From: Marinobacter fonticola
GTDB lineage: Bacteria; Pseudomonadota; Gammaproteobacteria; Pseudomonadales; Oleiphilaceae
Assembly (NCBI RefSeq): GCF_008122265.1
Contig: NZ_CP043042.1
Span: forward strand, 4,464,001 to 4,528,000
Reading direction: 5' to 3'
Length of the DNA: 64,000 nucleotides
Each line of letters begins with the position of its first letter. Within the stretch, counting starts at the first letter, position 1. The translations under genes were made by a program, and so were the position numbers. The notes beneath the pieces are model-generated. The model ran no database searches. It was given only the letters and a program-made list of their open reading frames with translations, and was not told where the DNA came from. Positions 56,528 through 64,000 of the stretch are shown one piece after another.

Positions 56528-57064
56528 TCAGGAGCCCAGTGCTTCGGCCAGCTTGGCGATCTTTCCGCGTACCGAGGCGTCGATAACCATGTCGCCAGCG
56601 CGGATTACCACACCCCCGATCAGGGCGGGATCGACCTTGGTTGCAAGACTCACTTTGCGATCCAGTTTCTTTGACAGTGCCTGGCTGAGCGTCTGCTGTT
56701 GCTCTTCTGTCAGCTCGAACGGCGCACTCACCTCAACATCCACAATGCGCTCGATATCGGCACGGTAGGTGTTATAGAGGTCGTTGATTTCCGGCAGCAG
56801 CGCCAGGCGTTTGCCTTGGGACAGGATGGATACAAAATTCCTGAACTGCTCGGAAACTGAGCCGTCGTAGAGGTCAATCAAGACTTCAGCCTTGCGCTCT
56901 TCATTCAGGTTGGGATTACCCAGAAGAGTACGCATGTCACTGTCAGACGTGACCTGTGCGGCAAAAGACAGCGAATCGGACCATTCGGCCAGTTGATTCT
57001 GGTCCTGAGCGGTCTGAAACGCAGCTTTTGCGTAGGGCCGGGCTAGCGTTATCAGTTCTGCCAT
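56528..57064 (-). CDS. atpH: ATP synthase delta subunit
   Basis: The 178-residue subunit has [14 protein letters not shown] at the N-terminus and [23 protein letters not shown] at the C-terminus, the OSCP signature. It joins F1 to the peripheral stalk. It follows atpF by 12 bases. Confidence 0.98.
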   Translation of the reverse strand: MAELITLARPYAKAAFQTAQDQNQLAEWSDSLSFAAQVTSDSDMRTLLGNPNLNEERKAEVLIDLYDGSVSEQFRNFVSILSQGKRLALLPEINDLYNTYRADIERIVDVEVSAPFELTEEQQQTLSQALSKKLDRKVSLATKVDPALIGGVVIRAGDMVIDASVRGKIAKLAEALGS

Positions 57065-57076
57065 GATGAACCTCTT

Positions 57077-57547
57077 TTAGAGTTCCGCTGCCAGCTTGTT
57101 CAGCATTTCGCTGTGCTTGTCGGCATCGACAGAGGTTTCCAGGATCTTCTCGGCGCCGGCAATCGCAATGGCAGCGATTTCCGCACGCAGCGCTTCCCGG
57201 GCCTGATTACGCTCCTGCTCGATTTCGGCCTTGGCCTGCTCAATCAGCTTCTGACCTTCCTTGCGGGCATCGTCTTTCGATGCTTCCACAATCTGATTGG
57301 CACGCTTGTTTGCCTGCTCGATCAGGGCCGCGGCCTCCTGTTTGGCTTCACGCAGTTCCTGGGCGGCTTTGTCCTGCGCCAGCTCCAGATCACGTGCAGC
57401 ACGGTCGGAGGCGGCCAGACCATCAGCGATCTTCTTTTGTCGTTCCTGCAGGGCCGTCATGATCGGCGGCCAGACATACTTCATGCAGAAGACGACAAAG
57501 ATAAAGAACGCGATGGCTTGACCGATCAGTGTCAAATTAATGTTCAC
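57077..57547 (-). CDS. atpF: ATP synthase b subunit
   Basis: The 156-residue subunit has one N-terminal membrane helix ([21 protein letters not shown]) and a long charged coiled coil, the peripheral stalk of the enzyme. Confidence 0.98.
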   Translation of the reverse strand: MNINLTLIGQAIAFFIFVVFCMKYVWPPIMTALQERQKKIADGLAASDRAARDLELAQDKAAQELREAKQEAAALIEQANKRANQIVEASKDDARKEGQKLIEQAKAEIEQERNQAREALRAEIAAIAIAGAEKILETSVDADKHSEMLNKLAAEL

Positions 57548-57613
57548 GTCTTCACCTCTCGCCTGTCGTATAAGGGTCGTTCAAATCGGGTTCGCCTCTT
57601 GCGAGGCGGGACA

Positions 57614-57886
<273 letters not shown>

Positions 57887-57958
57887 TTAGGTTTTCAAGT
57901 TAAGGGTTTAGGGTTTAAAAGTTTCAGCATTTCAACTACGGATTCGGTGTCTCAAAAA

Positions 57959-58840
<882 letters not shown>

Positions 58841-58850
58841 TCAGGTCCTG

Positions 58851-59249
58851 TTAGCTTCGCTGCGGTCCGCCGCTCGCGATGAGGGGCGTGAGCCAGTTCG
58901 TCACTAGCATGATCGCAAATGTTAAAAAAAGCGCCGCTACATCGAGCGGCTGAATCCATTTAAACGCCATCGTGAAGAGGACGGCGCACAAGATGAGCTT
59001 GCCGGCCTCACCCTGGTAAAAAGAACTGACTATCTGCTTCGCGGAACGCGCCCCGGCATGCCGGAATGCCTTGCGGGCGAAATAAGCATTGGGAAGCAAA
59101 AAGATGAAGCCTCCCAAAAAGGCGGAATAACTGGCAACCGTACTCTTCAATAAAAAGGCCAGACCCATAAGGATGACGATGCCGGTCTGGAACGTGAGCC
59201 ACCGAAGTACGGGGGGGCGATTGATACCTTGATGCTTAGCTTTCGCCAT
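58851..59249 (-). CDS. atpI: ATP synthase-associated protein AtpI
   Basis: The 132-residue protein (ATG at 59249; one at 59264 is also possible) has about four membrane helices: FQTGIVILMGLAFLLKSTVASY, GGFIFLLPNAYFARKAF, LILCAVLFTMAFK and ALFLTFAIMLVTNWLTPL. It assists c-ring assembly and is the first gene of the operon. Confidence 0.93.
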   Translation of the reverse strand: MAKAKHQGINRPPVLRWLTFQTGIVILMGLAFLLKSTVASYSAFLGGFIFLLPNAYFARKAFRHAGARSAKQIVSSFYQGEAGKLILCAVLFTMAFKWIQPLDVAALFLTFAIMLVTNWLTPLIASGGPQRS

Positions 59250-59300
59250 TGAAGCCCCACACATAACCGGATACGGTCACTACCTGCACAAGCGCCCGAG

Positions 59301-59329
59301 ATTATATGTTTTCAGGGTGTATGAATCAA
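59301..59329 (-). promoter_or_regulatory. Sigma-70 promoter of the ATP synthase operon
   Basis: On the minus strand TTGATT and TATAAT are separated by exactly 17 bases, a near-consensus pair. The -10 lies about 50 bases before the atpI start. The -35 overlaps the T-rich tail of the parB terminator. Confidence 0.85.
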
Positions 59330-59336
59330 CAAAACC

Positions 59337-59351
59337 GCCCGGTTAACGGGC
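59337..59351 (-). terminator. Terminator of the mnmG-rsmG-parA-parB transcript
   Basis: GCCCG-TTAAC-CGGGC on the minus strand is followed by GGTTTTGTT. It lies between parB and the atp promoter. The stem is only five base pairs and the loop is palindromic, so efficiency is uncertain. Confidence 0.55.
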
Positions 59352-59465
59352 ACCTGCATAGGAACCTGCGCGTCGAGATGGCACCGGTGGTTGTGGAAAA
59401 CCGAAATAACCACAACATGTAGTGTTTTGTTCTGATATTGCGCCTAAATAGACTGGTTCTGGCGT

Positions 59466-60353
59466 TTATTTGATATGGCCGAGAATGCCATCCAGTTCGT
59501 CCAGCGAAGTGTACTCGATCACCAGTTTACCCTTGCCGCGTTGGCCGTGGTCGATCTGTACCCGGGCACCCAAGCGCTCTGCCAAATCGTTCTGTAATGC
59601 TCGGATATTGGGATCGACTTCGCCTTTGCGCGACTTCTTCGACGACGGATTTTCCTGCTGGATACGACGCACCAGCGCTTCGGTCTGGCGTACCGACAGT
59701 GACTTGGACACGACCTGGCGTGCCACTTGCGCCTGCTGCTCCGGCGGCAGGGTCAGCATGGCCCGGCCGTGCCCCATCTCCAGGTCGCCGTGCTCAAGCA
59801 TGGTTCGAACATCTTCGGCCAGGCCGATCAATCGCAATAGATTGGTGATGGTCGTGCGGGACTTGCCCACCGCTTCGGCGACCTGGCCCTGAGTCAGGCC
59901 GAACTCGTCCTGCAAGCGCTGTAAGGCAAACGCTTCTTCGATGGGATTGAGGTTTTCGCGCTGAATGTTCTCGATCAGCGCCATGGCGATGGCTGCTTCG
60001 TCCGGCACATCGCGGATGATCGCAGGGATACGATCCAATTCAGCCAACTGAGTAGCCCGCCAGCGACGTTCGCCCGCGATCAGCTCGAAGCGGCCTTCCG
60101 GCAACGGACGCAACACAACGGGCTGCATCACGCCCTGCTGACGGATGGAGTCGGCCAGTTCCTGCAAGGCCGTCTGATCCATGTCCCGGCGCGGCTGGTA
60201 GCGGCTGCGCTGAATCAGGTCGACCGGAATCTCCCGCAATTCGCCGTCGTGCTCGCTAACATCCCGGTCCAGGTTGACCTTGGAGCCCGCCAGCAATGCG
60301 CCTAATCCGCGCTCGCCCAATCCTCGTTTTTTCGCCGCCATCGTTTCCGTCAT
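59466..60353 (-). CDS. parB: Chromosome-partitioning protein ParB
   Basis: The 295-residue protein has the ParB/Srx CTP-binding region (AGERRWRATQLAELDRIPAI), the central helix-turn-helix (LTQGQVAEAVGKSRTTITNLLRL) and a C-terminal dimer region (ARVQIDHGQRGKGKLVIEYTSLDEL). It binds parS and spreads to load SMC. No parS sequence (TGTTTCACGTGAAACA type) was noticed in this window. Confidence 0.97.
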   Translation of the reverse strand: MTETMAAKKRGLGERGLGALLAGSKVNLDRDVSEHDGELREIPVDLIQRSRYQPRRDMDQTALQELADSIRQQGVMQPVVLRPLPEGRFELIAGERRWRATQLAELDRIPAIIRDVPDEAAIAMALIENIQRENLNPIEEAFALQRLQDEFGLTQGQVAEAVGKSRTTITNLLRLIGLAEDVRTMLEHGDLEMGHGRAMLTLPPEQQAQVARQVVSKSLSVRQTEALVRRIQQENPSSKKSRKGEVDPNIRALQNDLAERLGARVQIDHGQRGKGKLVIEYTSLDELDGILGHIK

Positions 60354-60431
60354 TCTGTTATCAGTGTTATCGAAGAATTTTCAGAGCTATCGGAGAGAGT
60401 CCGATGTCATCGACGAACTACCGGTACCGGC

Positions 60432-61226
60432 TCAGACGGCGACCGGTTGCGTCGGGCGTTGCTGTCCGTTACGCCGGACCATTTCGCCCGCCAGGGCCAG
60501 GTAGGCAATCGCGCCTTTGGAGGTACGATCATATTTGAGTGCCGGCACCCCATAGCTGGGCGCCTCGGCCAGGCGTACGTTGCGGGGGATAACCGCTTTA
60601 TAGACCTTATCGCCGAAATATTCGTTGAGCTGGGCAGACACATCCAGCGTCAGGCTGTTACGTGGGTCGTACATGGTACGCAGGATCCCTTCCAGCGCCA
60701 GCTGCGGGTTCACGGTTTCCTGGATCTGCTCCACCGTGTTCATCAATGCCGCCAAACCTTCCAGCGCATAGTACTCGCACTGCATGGGAATCAGCACACT
60801 ATCGGCCGCCGATAGCGCATTGACCGTCAACAGGTTCAGCGACGGCGGACAGTCCACCAGAATATAGTCGTAGCGATCCCGCACGCTATTGAGCTGCAAA
60901 CGCAGGCGGTGCTCACGGCCAATCTCGTTCATCAACTCGACTTCCGCCGCGGTCAGGTCACCGTTGGCCGGTAGAATATCGTAGCCGGAGGCCTCCGCAT
61001 GCACGATGACATCGGCAGCCGACTGGCGTTTTGTGAGCACGTCATAGCCTGACAGGCCCAGGGCATTCTTGTCCACGCCGCTGCCCATCGTCGCGTTTCC
61101 CTGCGGATCCATATCCACCAGCAATACGCGACGCTTGGTCGCGCTTAGGGAGGCTGCCAGATTCACGCAAGTGGTGGTCTTACCCACACCGCCTTTCTGG
61201 TTAGTCACCGCGATGACTCGCGCCAT
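60432..61226 (-). CDS. parA: Chromosome-partitioning ATPase ParA
   Basis: The 264-residue ATPase has the deviant Walker A NQKGGVGKTTTCVNLA near 9-24, DMDPQGNAT and DCPPSLNLLTVNAL. It drives segregation with ParB, whose gene starts 78 bases after its stop. It lies two bases from rsmG. Confidence 0.98.
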   Translation of the reverse strand: MARVIAVTNQKGGVGKTTTCVNLAASLSATKRRVLLVDMDPQGNATMGSGVDKNALGLSGYDVLTKRQSAADVIVHAEASGYDILPANGDLTAAEVELMNEIGREHRLRLQLNSVRDRYDYILVDCPPSLNLLTVNALSAADSVLIPMQCEYYALEGLAALMNTVEQIQETVNPQLALEGILRTMYDPRNSLTLDVSAQLNEYFGDKVYKAVIPRNVRLAEAPSYGVPALKYDRTSKGAIAYLALAGEMVRRNGQQRPTQPVAV

Positions 61227-61228
61227 GG

Positions 61229-61885
61229 TTAGCCTCCTGTCGTCCGAACGCGATCAATGATAAGCAAGTGACGTGCCCCGCCACAACCGGGAATCGTCAG
61301 CTCGATATTGTCCGCTAATTGCCAGGCGCTGGGCAGCGCAGCCAGTTCATCATCGGGGAACTGTCCCTTCATGGCCAGAAACTGGCCATCCTGCGCCAGC
61401 ATATGCCCGCACCAGTCGACCAGATTTTCCAGAGCGGTGAACGCACGGCTGGTGATTTGCTGGAAAGGCTGCTGCGGACAGACGTCCTCGGCCCGGGCAT
61501 GGATCACCTCGACATTGTCCAAACCCAATTCAAGCACACATTGGGTGAGGAAGCGGGTTTTCTTACTATTGCTGTCGAGCAGGGTGAATCGGCGCTCGGG
61601 AAACGCCAAAGCCAGCGGAATACCGGGTAGACCGCCGCCCGCGCCAACATCCAGCACGGCATCCGCATGGATATAAGGCATGATCGCCAAGCTGTCGAGC
61701 AACTGGCGCGATACCATTTGCGAGGGATCCCGCACCGCGGTCAGGTTATAGGCTTTGTTCCACTTCTGCAGTAACCCCAAAAACGCCAGTTGGCCTTCCT
61801 GGGTCACCGGATCGAGTGCGATCTCAAGGCGCTGTAAGCCGGCTTCCAACTGCGCCGGCCAGGCGGTATCGATAGGCGCACTCAT
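61229..61885 (-). CDS. rsmG: 16S rRNA (guanine(527)-N(7))-methyltransferase
   Basis: The 218-residue enzyme has the SAM loop [19 protein letters not shown] and [18 protein letters not shown], typical GidB/RsmG. Its ATG overlaps the mnmG stop by four bases (ATGA). It methylates G527 of 16S rRNA. Confidence 0.97.
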   Translation of the reverse strand: MSAPIDTAWPAQLEAGLQRLEIALDPVTQEGQLAFLGLLQKWNKAYNLTAVRDPSQMVSRQLLDSLAIMPYIHADAVLDVGAGGGLPGIPLALAFPERRFTLLDSNSKKTRFLTQCVLELGLDNVEVIHARAEDVCPQQPFQQITSRAFTALENLVDWCGHMLAQDGQFLAMKGQFPDDELAALPSAWQLADNIELTIPGCGGARHLLIIDRVRTTGG

Positions 61886-63765
61886 GCAGACTGCTTGCGC
61901 AACAGGTCCCGTTTTTTCAGGTGCACCAGCAGTTGCGAGATCGCCGCCGGTGTCACGCCCTGGATCCGCGATGCCTGAGCCACGGTTTCCGGACGCACAT
62001 CCTTGAGCTTCTGCTTGATCTCGTTGGACAGACCGCCCACCGTGTCATAGTCCAGATCCACCGGTAGCGGCAGATTTTCGTTGCGGCGCAGGCGCTCGAT
62101 CTCGGCTTCCTGACGCGAGATGTAGCCTTCGTACTTCACCTCGATCTCCACCTGGGTAGATACGATCTCGCCCGCATGCTCGCCGGTGATATCGGCGATA
62201 TGGGCGTAGCTGATCTCCGGGCGGCGCAGCAGATCCGCCAGGGTATGCTCTTTCTGCAGAGGCTTTTGCAGGTGCTGGCTGGCGCGCTCGGCTTCCGGCG
62301 TATTCGGATGCACGTGAGTCTTGTCCAGGCGCTGGCGCTCGACGGCGATGGCGTCACGCTTGGTGTTGAACTGCTGCCAGCGACGCTCGTCCACCAGCCC
62401 CAGTTTGTAGCCGGTCTCGGTCAGGCGAAGATCGGCGTTGTCCTCGCGCAGGATCAAACGATACTCGGCACGGCTGGTGAACATCCGATAGGGTTCGGAC
62501 GTCCCCATGGTGATCAAATCGTCTACCAACACACCCAGATAGGCTTCGTCCCGGCGCGGGTACCAGCTGTCTTTCTCCTGGGCCCGCAGCGCGGCGTTGA
62601 TACCCGCCAGCAGGCCCTGGGCGCCGGCTTCTTCATAGCCGGTGGTGCCGTTGATCTGCCCGGCGAAGTACAGGCCGGCGATGAACTTGGTTTCCAGCGT
62701 GTGGCGCAGGTCCTGCGGGTTCAGGTAGTCATACTCGATGGCATAACCCGGTCGTGTGATGTGGGCATTCTCGAAGCCCGGAATCGAACGCACCGCCTTG
62801 AGCTGGATATCGAACGGCAAACTGGTTGAGATGCCGTTGGGATACAGCTCTTTGGTCGTCAGACCTTCCGGCTCGACAAAAATCTGGTGGGAGTCTTTAT
62901 CGGCAAATCGACTCACCTTGTCCTCGATGGACGGGCAGTAACGCGGGCCGACACCCTCGATATCGCCGGCAAACATCGGCGAGCGATCAAAACCGCTGCG
63001 GATGATGTCGTGGGTTTCCTCGGTGGTGCGGGTGACGTAACAGCACACCTGTTCCGGGTGCTGCTCGCGAGAACCCAGGAACGACATCACCGGCGTCGGG
63101 TCGTCGCCCCATTGCTCCTGCATAACGGAAAAATCCACCGAACGGCTGTCGATGCGTGGGGGCGTGCCGGTTTTCAGGCGACCCACGTTGAACGGGAGTT
63201 CGCGCAGACGCTGGGCCAGCGCAATCGCGGGGGGATCGCCCGCCCGGCCACCGGCATGGTTCTTGAGCCCCATGTGGATAACGCCACCCAGGAACGTGCC
63301 GGTCGTCAGCACCACGGTTTCGGCGTTGAAGCGGATACCGGTCTGAGTCACGACACCGCGGACCTGTTCGCCTTCGACGATTAAATCGTCCGCCGCCTGC
63401 TGGAAAATGGTCAGGTTAGGCTGGTTTTCCAGAATGTGGCGGATCGCCGCTTTATACAGCACGCGGTCGGCCTGGGCGCGGGTTGCCCGCACTGCGGGTC
63501 CCTTGCGCGAGTTGAGCACCCGGAACTGGATGCCGGCCTGGTCGGTGGCCATCGCCATGGCGCCGCCCAGAGCATCGATTTCCTTGACCAGGTGGCTCTT
63601 ACCGATACCGCCGATGGCCGGATTGCAGGACATCTGGCCCAGGGTTTCAATATTGTGAGTCAGCAACAGCGTACGGGAACCCATGCGCGCCGCCGCCAGG
63701 GCAGCTTCGGTACCGGCATGGCCGCCGCCGATTACGATGACATCGAAACGATCCGGGAATTCCAC
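61882..63765 (-). CDS. mnmG: tRNA uridine 5-carboxymethylaminomethyl modification enzyme MnmG
   Basis: The 627-residue FAD protein has [17 protein letters not shown] at 13-29 and [20 protein letters not shown]. With MnmE it adds the carboxymethylaminomethyl group at wobble U34 of several tRNAs. It is the first gene of the mnmG-rsmG-parA-parB operon. Confidence 0.99.
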   Translation of the reverse strand: MEFPDRFDVIVIGGGHAGTEAALAAARMGSRTLLLTHNIETLGQMSCNPAIGGIGKSHLVKEIDALGGAMAMATDQAGIQFRVLNSRKGPAVRATRAQADRVLYKAAIRHILENQPNLTIFQQAADDLIVEGEQVRGVVTQTGIRFNAETVVLTTGTFLGGVIHMGLKNHAGGRAGDPPAIALAQRLRELPFNVGRLKTGTPPRIDSRSVDFSVMQEQWGDDPTPVMSFLGSREQHPEQVCCYVTRTTEETHDIIRSGFDRSPMFAGDIEGVGPRYCPSIEDKVSRFADKDSHQIFVEPEGLTTKELYPNGISTSLPFDIQLKAVRSIPGFENAHITRPGYAIEYDYLNPQDLRHTLETKFIAGLYFAGQINGTTGYEEAGAQGLLAGINAALRAQEKDSWYPRRDEAYLGVLVDDLITMGTSEPYRMFTSRAEYRLILREDNADLRLTETGYKLGLVDERRWQQFNTKRDAIAVERQRLDKTHVHPNTPEAERASQHLQKPLQKEHTLADLLRRPEISYAHIADITGEHAGEIVSTQVEIEVKYEGYISRQEAEIERLRRNENLPLPVDLDYDTVGGLSNEIKQKLKDVRPETVAQASRIQGVTPAAISQLLVHLKKRDLLRKQSA

Positions 63766-63785
63766 GTTACACCTCGAGAGACGGG

Positions 63786-63878
63786 GGAACTTCTGGTTAA
63801 GCCTGTGGGCGATTCTGCGAGCCTTAAGGGCCTCTCTGGCAAGGCGCGAGTCGCTAATAGACTTTACTCAGGGGTTCC
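63786..63878. mobile_element. Short relative of the 266-bp MITE-like element
   Basis: The left arm begins GGAACTTCTGGTTAAGCCTG (63786 on) and reaches GGCGATTCTG at 63817; the right arm TCGCTAATAGACTTTACTC ends GGTTCC at 63878. Both match the arms of the element at 1888-2153 with several changes, but the interior is only about 30 bases. It lies in the leader of mnmG. Confidence 0.6.
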
Positions 63879-63914
63879 TCGACAAAATGGGGGCGAAGTA
63901 TACCGTTTACCTCG

Positions 63915-63945
63915 TAAAAATTGCAGGGGTAATGCGCAATTTTTA
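63915..63945. terminator. AT-rich hairpin upstream of mnmG
   Basis: TAAAAATTGC and GCAATTTTTA form a perfect 10-bp stem with an 11-base loop. It could end the transcript of the gene upstream of mnmG (outside the window), with T/A-rich arms on both strands. Confidence 0.5.
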
Positions 63946-64000
63946 ACCAGCCCAAAAAGCAAACCCGTTCAGTTGTTCCAGTTTTGCTAAAAATTACTTA

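Noticed and set aside
55228..56586. Long open frame antisense to atpA, and similar long antisense frames over Rhs, fad and glm genes
   Set aside because: They are shadows of high-GC coding sequence on the opposite strand, without ribosome sites or recognisable domains.

Overview
The window looks like a piece of a gammaproteobacterial chromosome, most probably Marinobacter or a close relative. The right third carries the block mnmG-rsmG-parA-parB-atpIBEFHAGDC-glmU-glmS, all on the minus strand, which is the usual origin-proximal order in Pseudomonas- and Marinobacter-type bacteria. Base composition is GC-rich almost throughout, and many products (beta-oxidation enzymes, a Baeyer-Villiger type monooxygenase, an ene-reductase, RND-free small exporters) fit an aerobic marine or hydrocarbon-associated heterotroph. 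The genus is an inference from gene order and protein flavour only.

Layout. 0-10.7 kb: assorted housekeeping and accessory genes: a NUDIX/metallo-beta-lactamase fusion, a macrodomain protein, two DUF4398 lipoproteins (one with an OmpA domain), a zinc acyl-transfer/deacylase of the aspartoacylase family, an EmrE-type exporter, a truncated haemoglobin, a MarC protein, an epoxide-hydrolase-like enzyme and a DMT exporter. 11.0-13.6 kb: a secreted metzincin-like protease with carbohydrate-binding-like C-terminal domains, preceded by a small membrane-anchored partner. 13.7-21.2 kb: a TetR repressor divergent from a five-gene beta-oxidation operon whose make-up (bifunctional hydratase/dehydrogenase, thiolase, paired large and small acyl-CoA dehydrogenases, SDR) resembles pimeloyl-CoA/dicarboxylate degradation operons. 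21.4-25.8 kb: a flavin monooxygenase divergent from a FabR/DesT-like TetR regulator with three tandem operators between them, then a BamE-like lipoprotein and another DMT transporter with an attenuator-like leader.

26.0-35.7 kb is the accessory island. On the minus strand it holds an Rhs polymorphic toxin gene, its Imm32-like immunity gene, a displaced second Rhs C-terminus (orphan tip) with two AT-rich membrane-protein genes that are candidate immunity proteins, and a TPR protein. On the plus strand it holds a complete AbiEi/AbiEii toxin-antitoxin pair. The 5' end of the Rhs gene is broken and is joined to about 70 bp that duplicates the interior of the intact ene-reductase gene 2.3 kb away, so the island edge is a recombination scar.

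36-48.3 kb: ene-reductase with its HxlR regulator, a RhlE-like RNA helicase, LysE exporter, GNAT acetyltransferase, DUF3047 protein, periplasmic binding protein, esterase-like hydrolase, tandem universal stress protein, NhaB antiporter, a Fur box with a small ORF (or sRNA), and D-amino-acid dehydrogenase dadA behind a tandem glycine riboswitch. 48.7-64 kb: glmS, glmU, the full F1Fo ATP synthase operon with a recognisable promoter and terminator, parAB, rsmG and mnmG.

Three families of dispersed palindromic repeats occur: a 266-bp MITE-like element (1.9 kb) with a 93-bp relative at 63.8 kb, and two about 92-bp REP-like elements that bracket the second half of the beta-oxidation operon. No rRNA, tRNA, CRISPR array or transposase gene was recognised.
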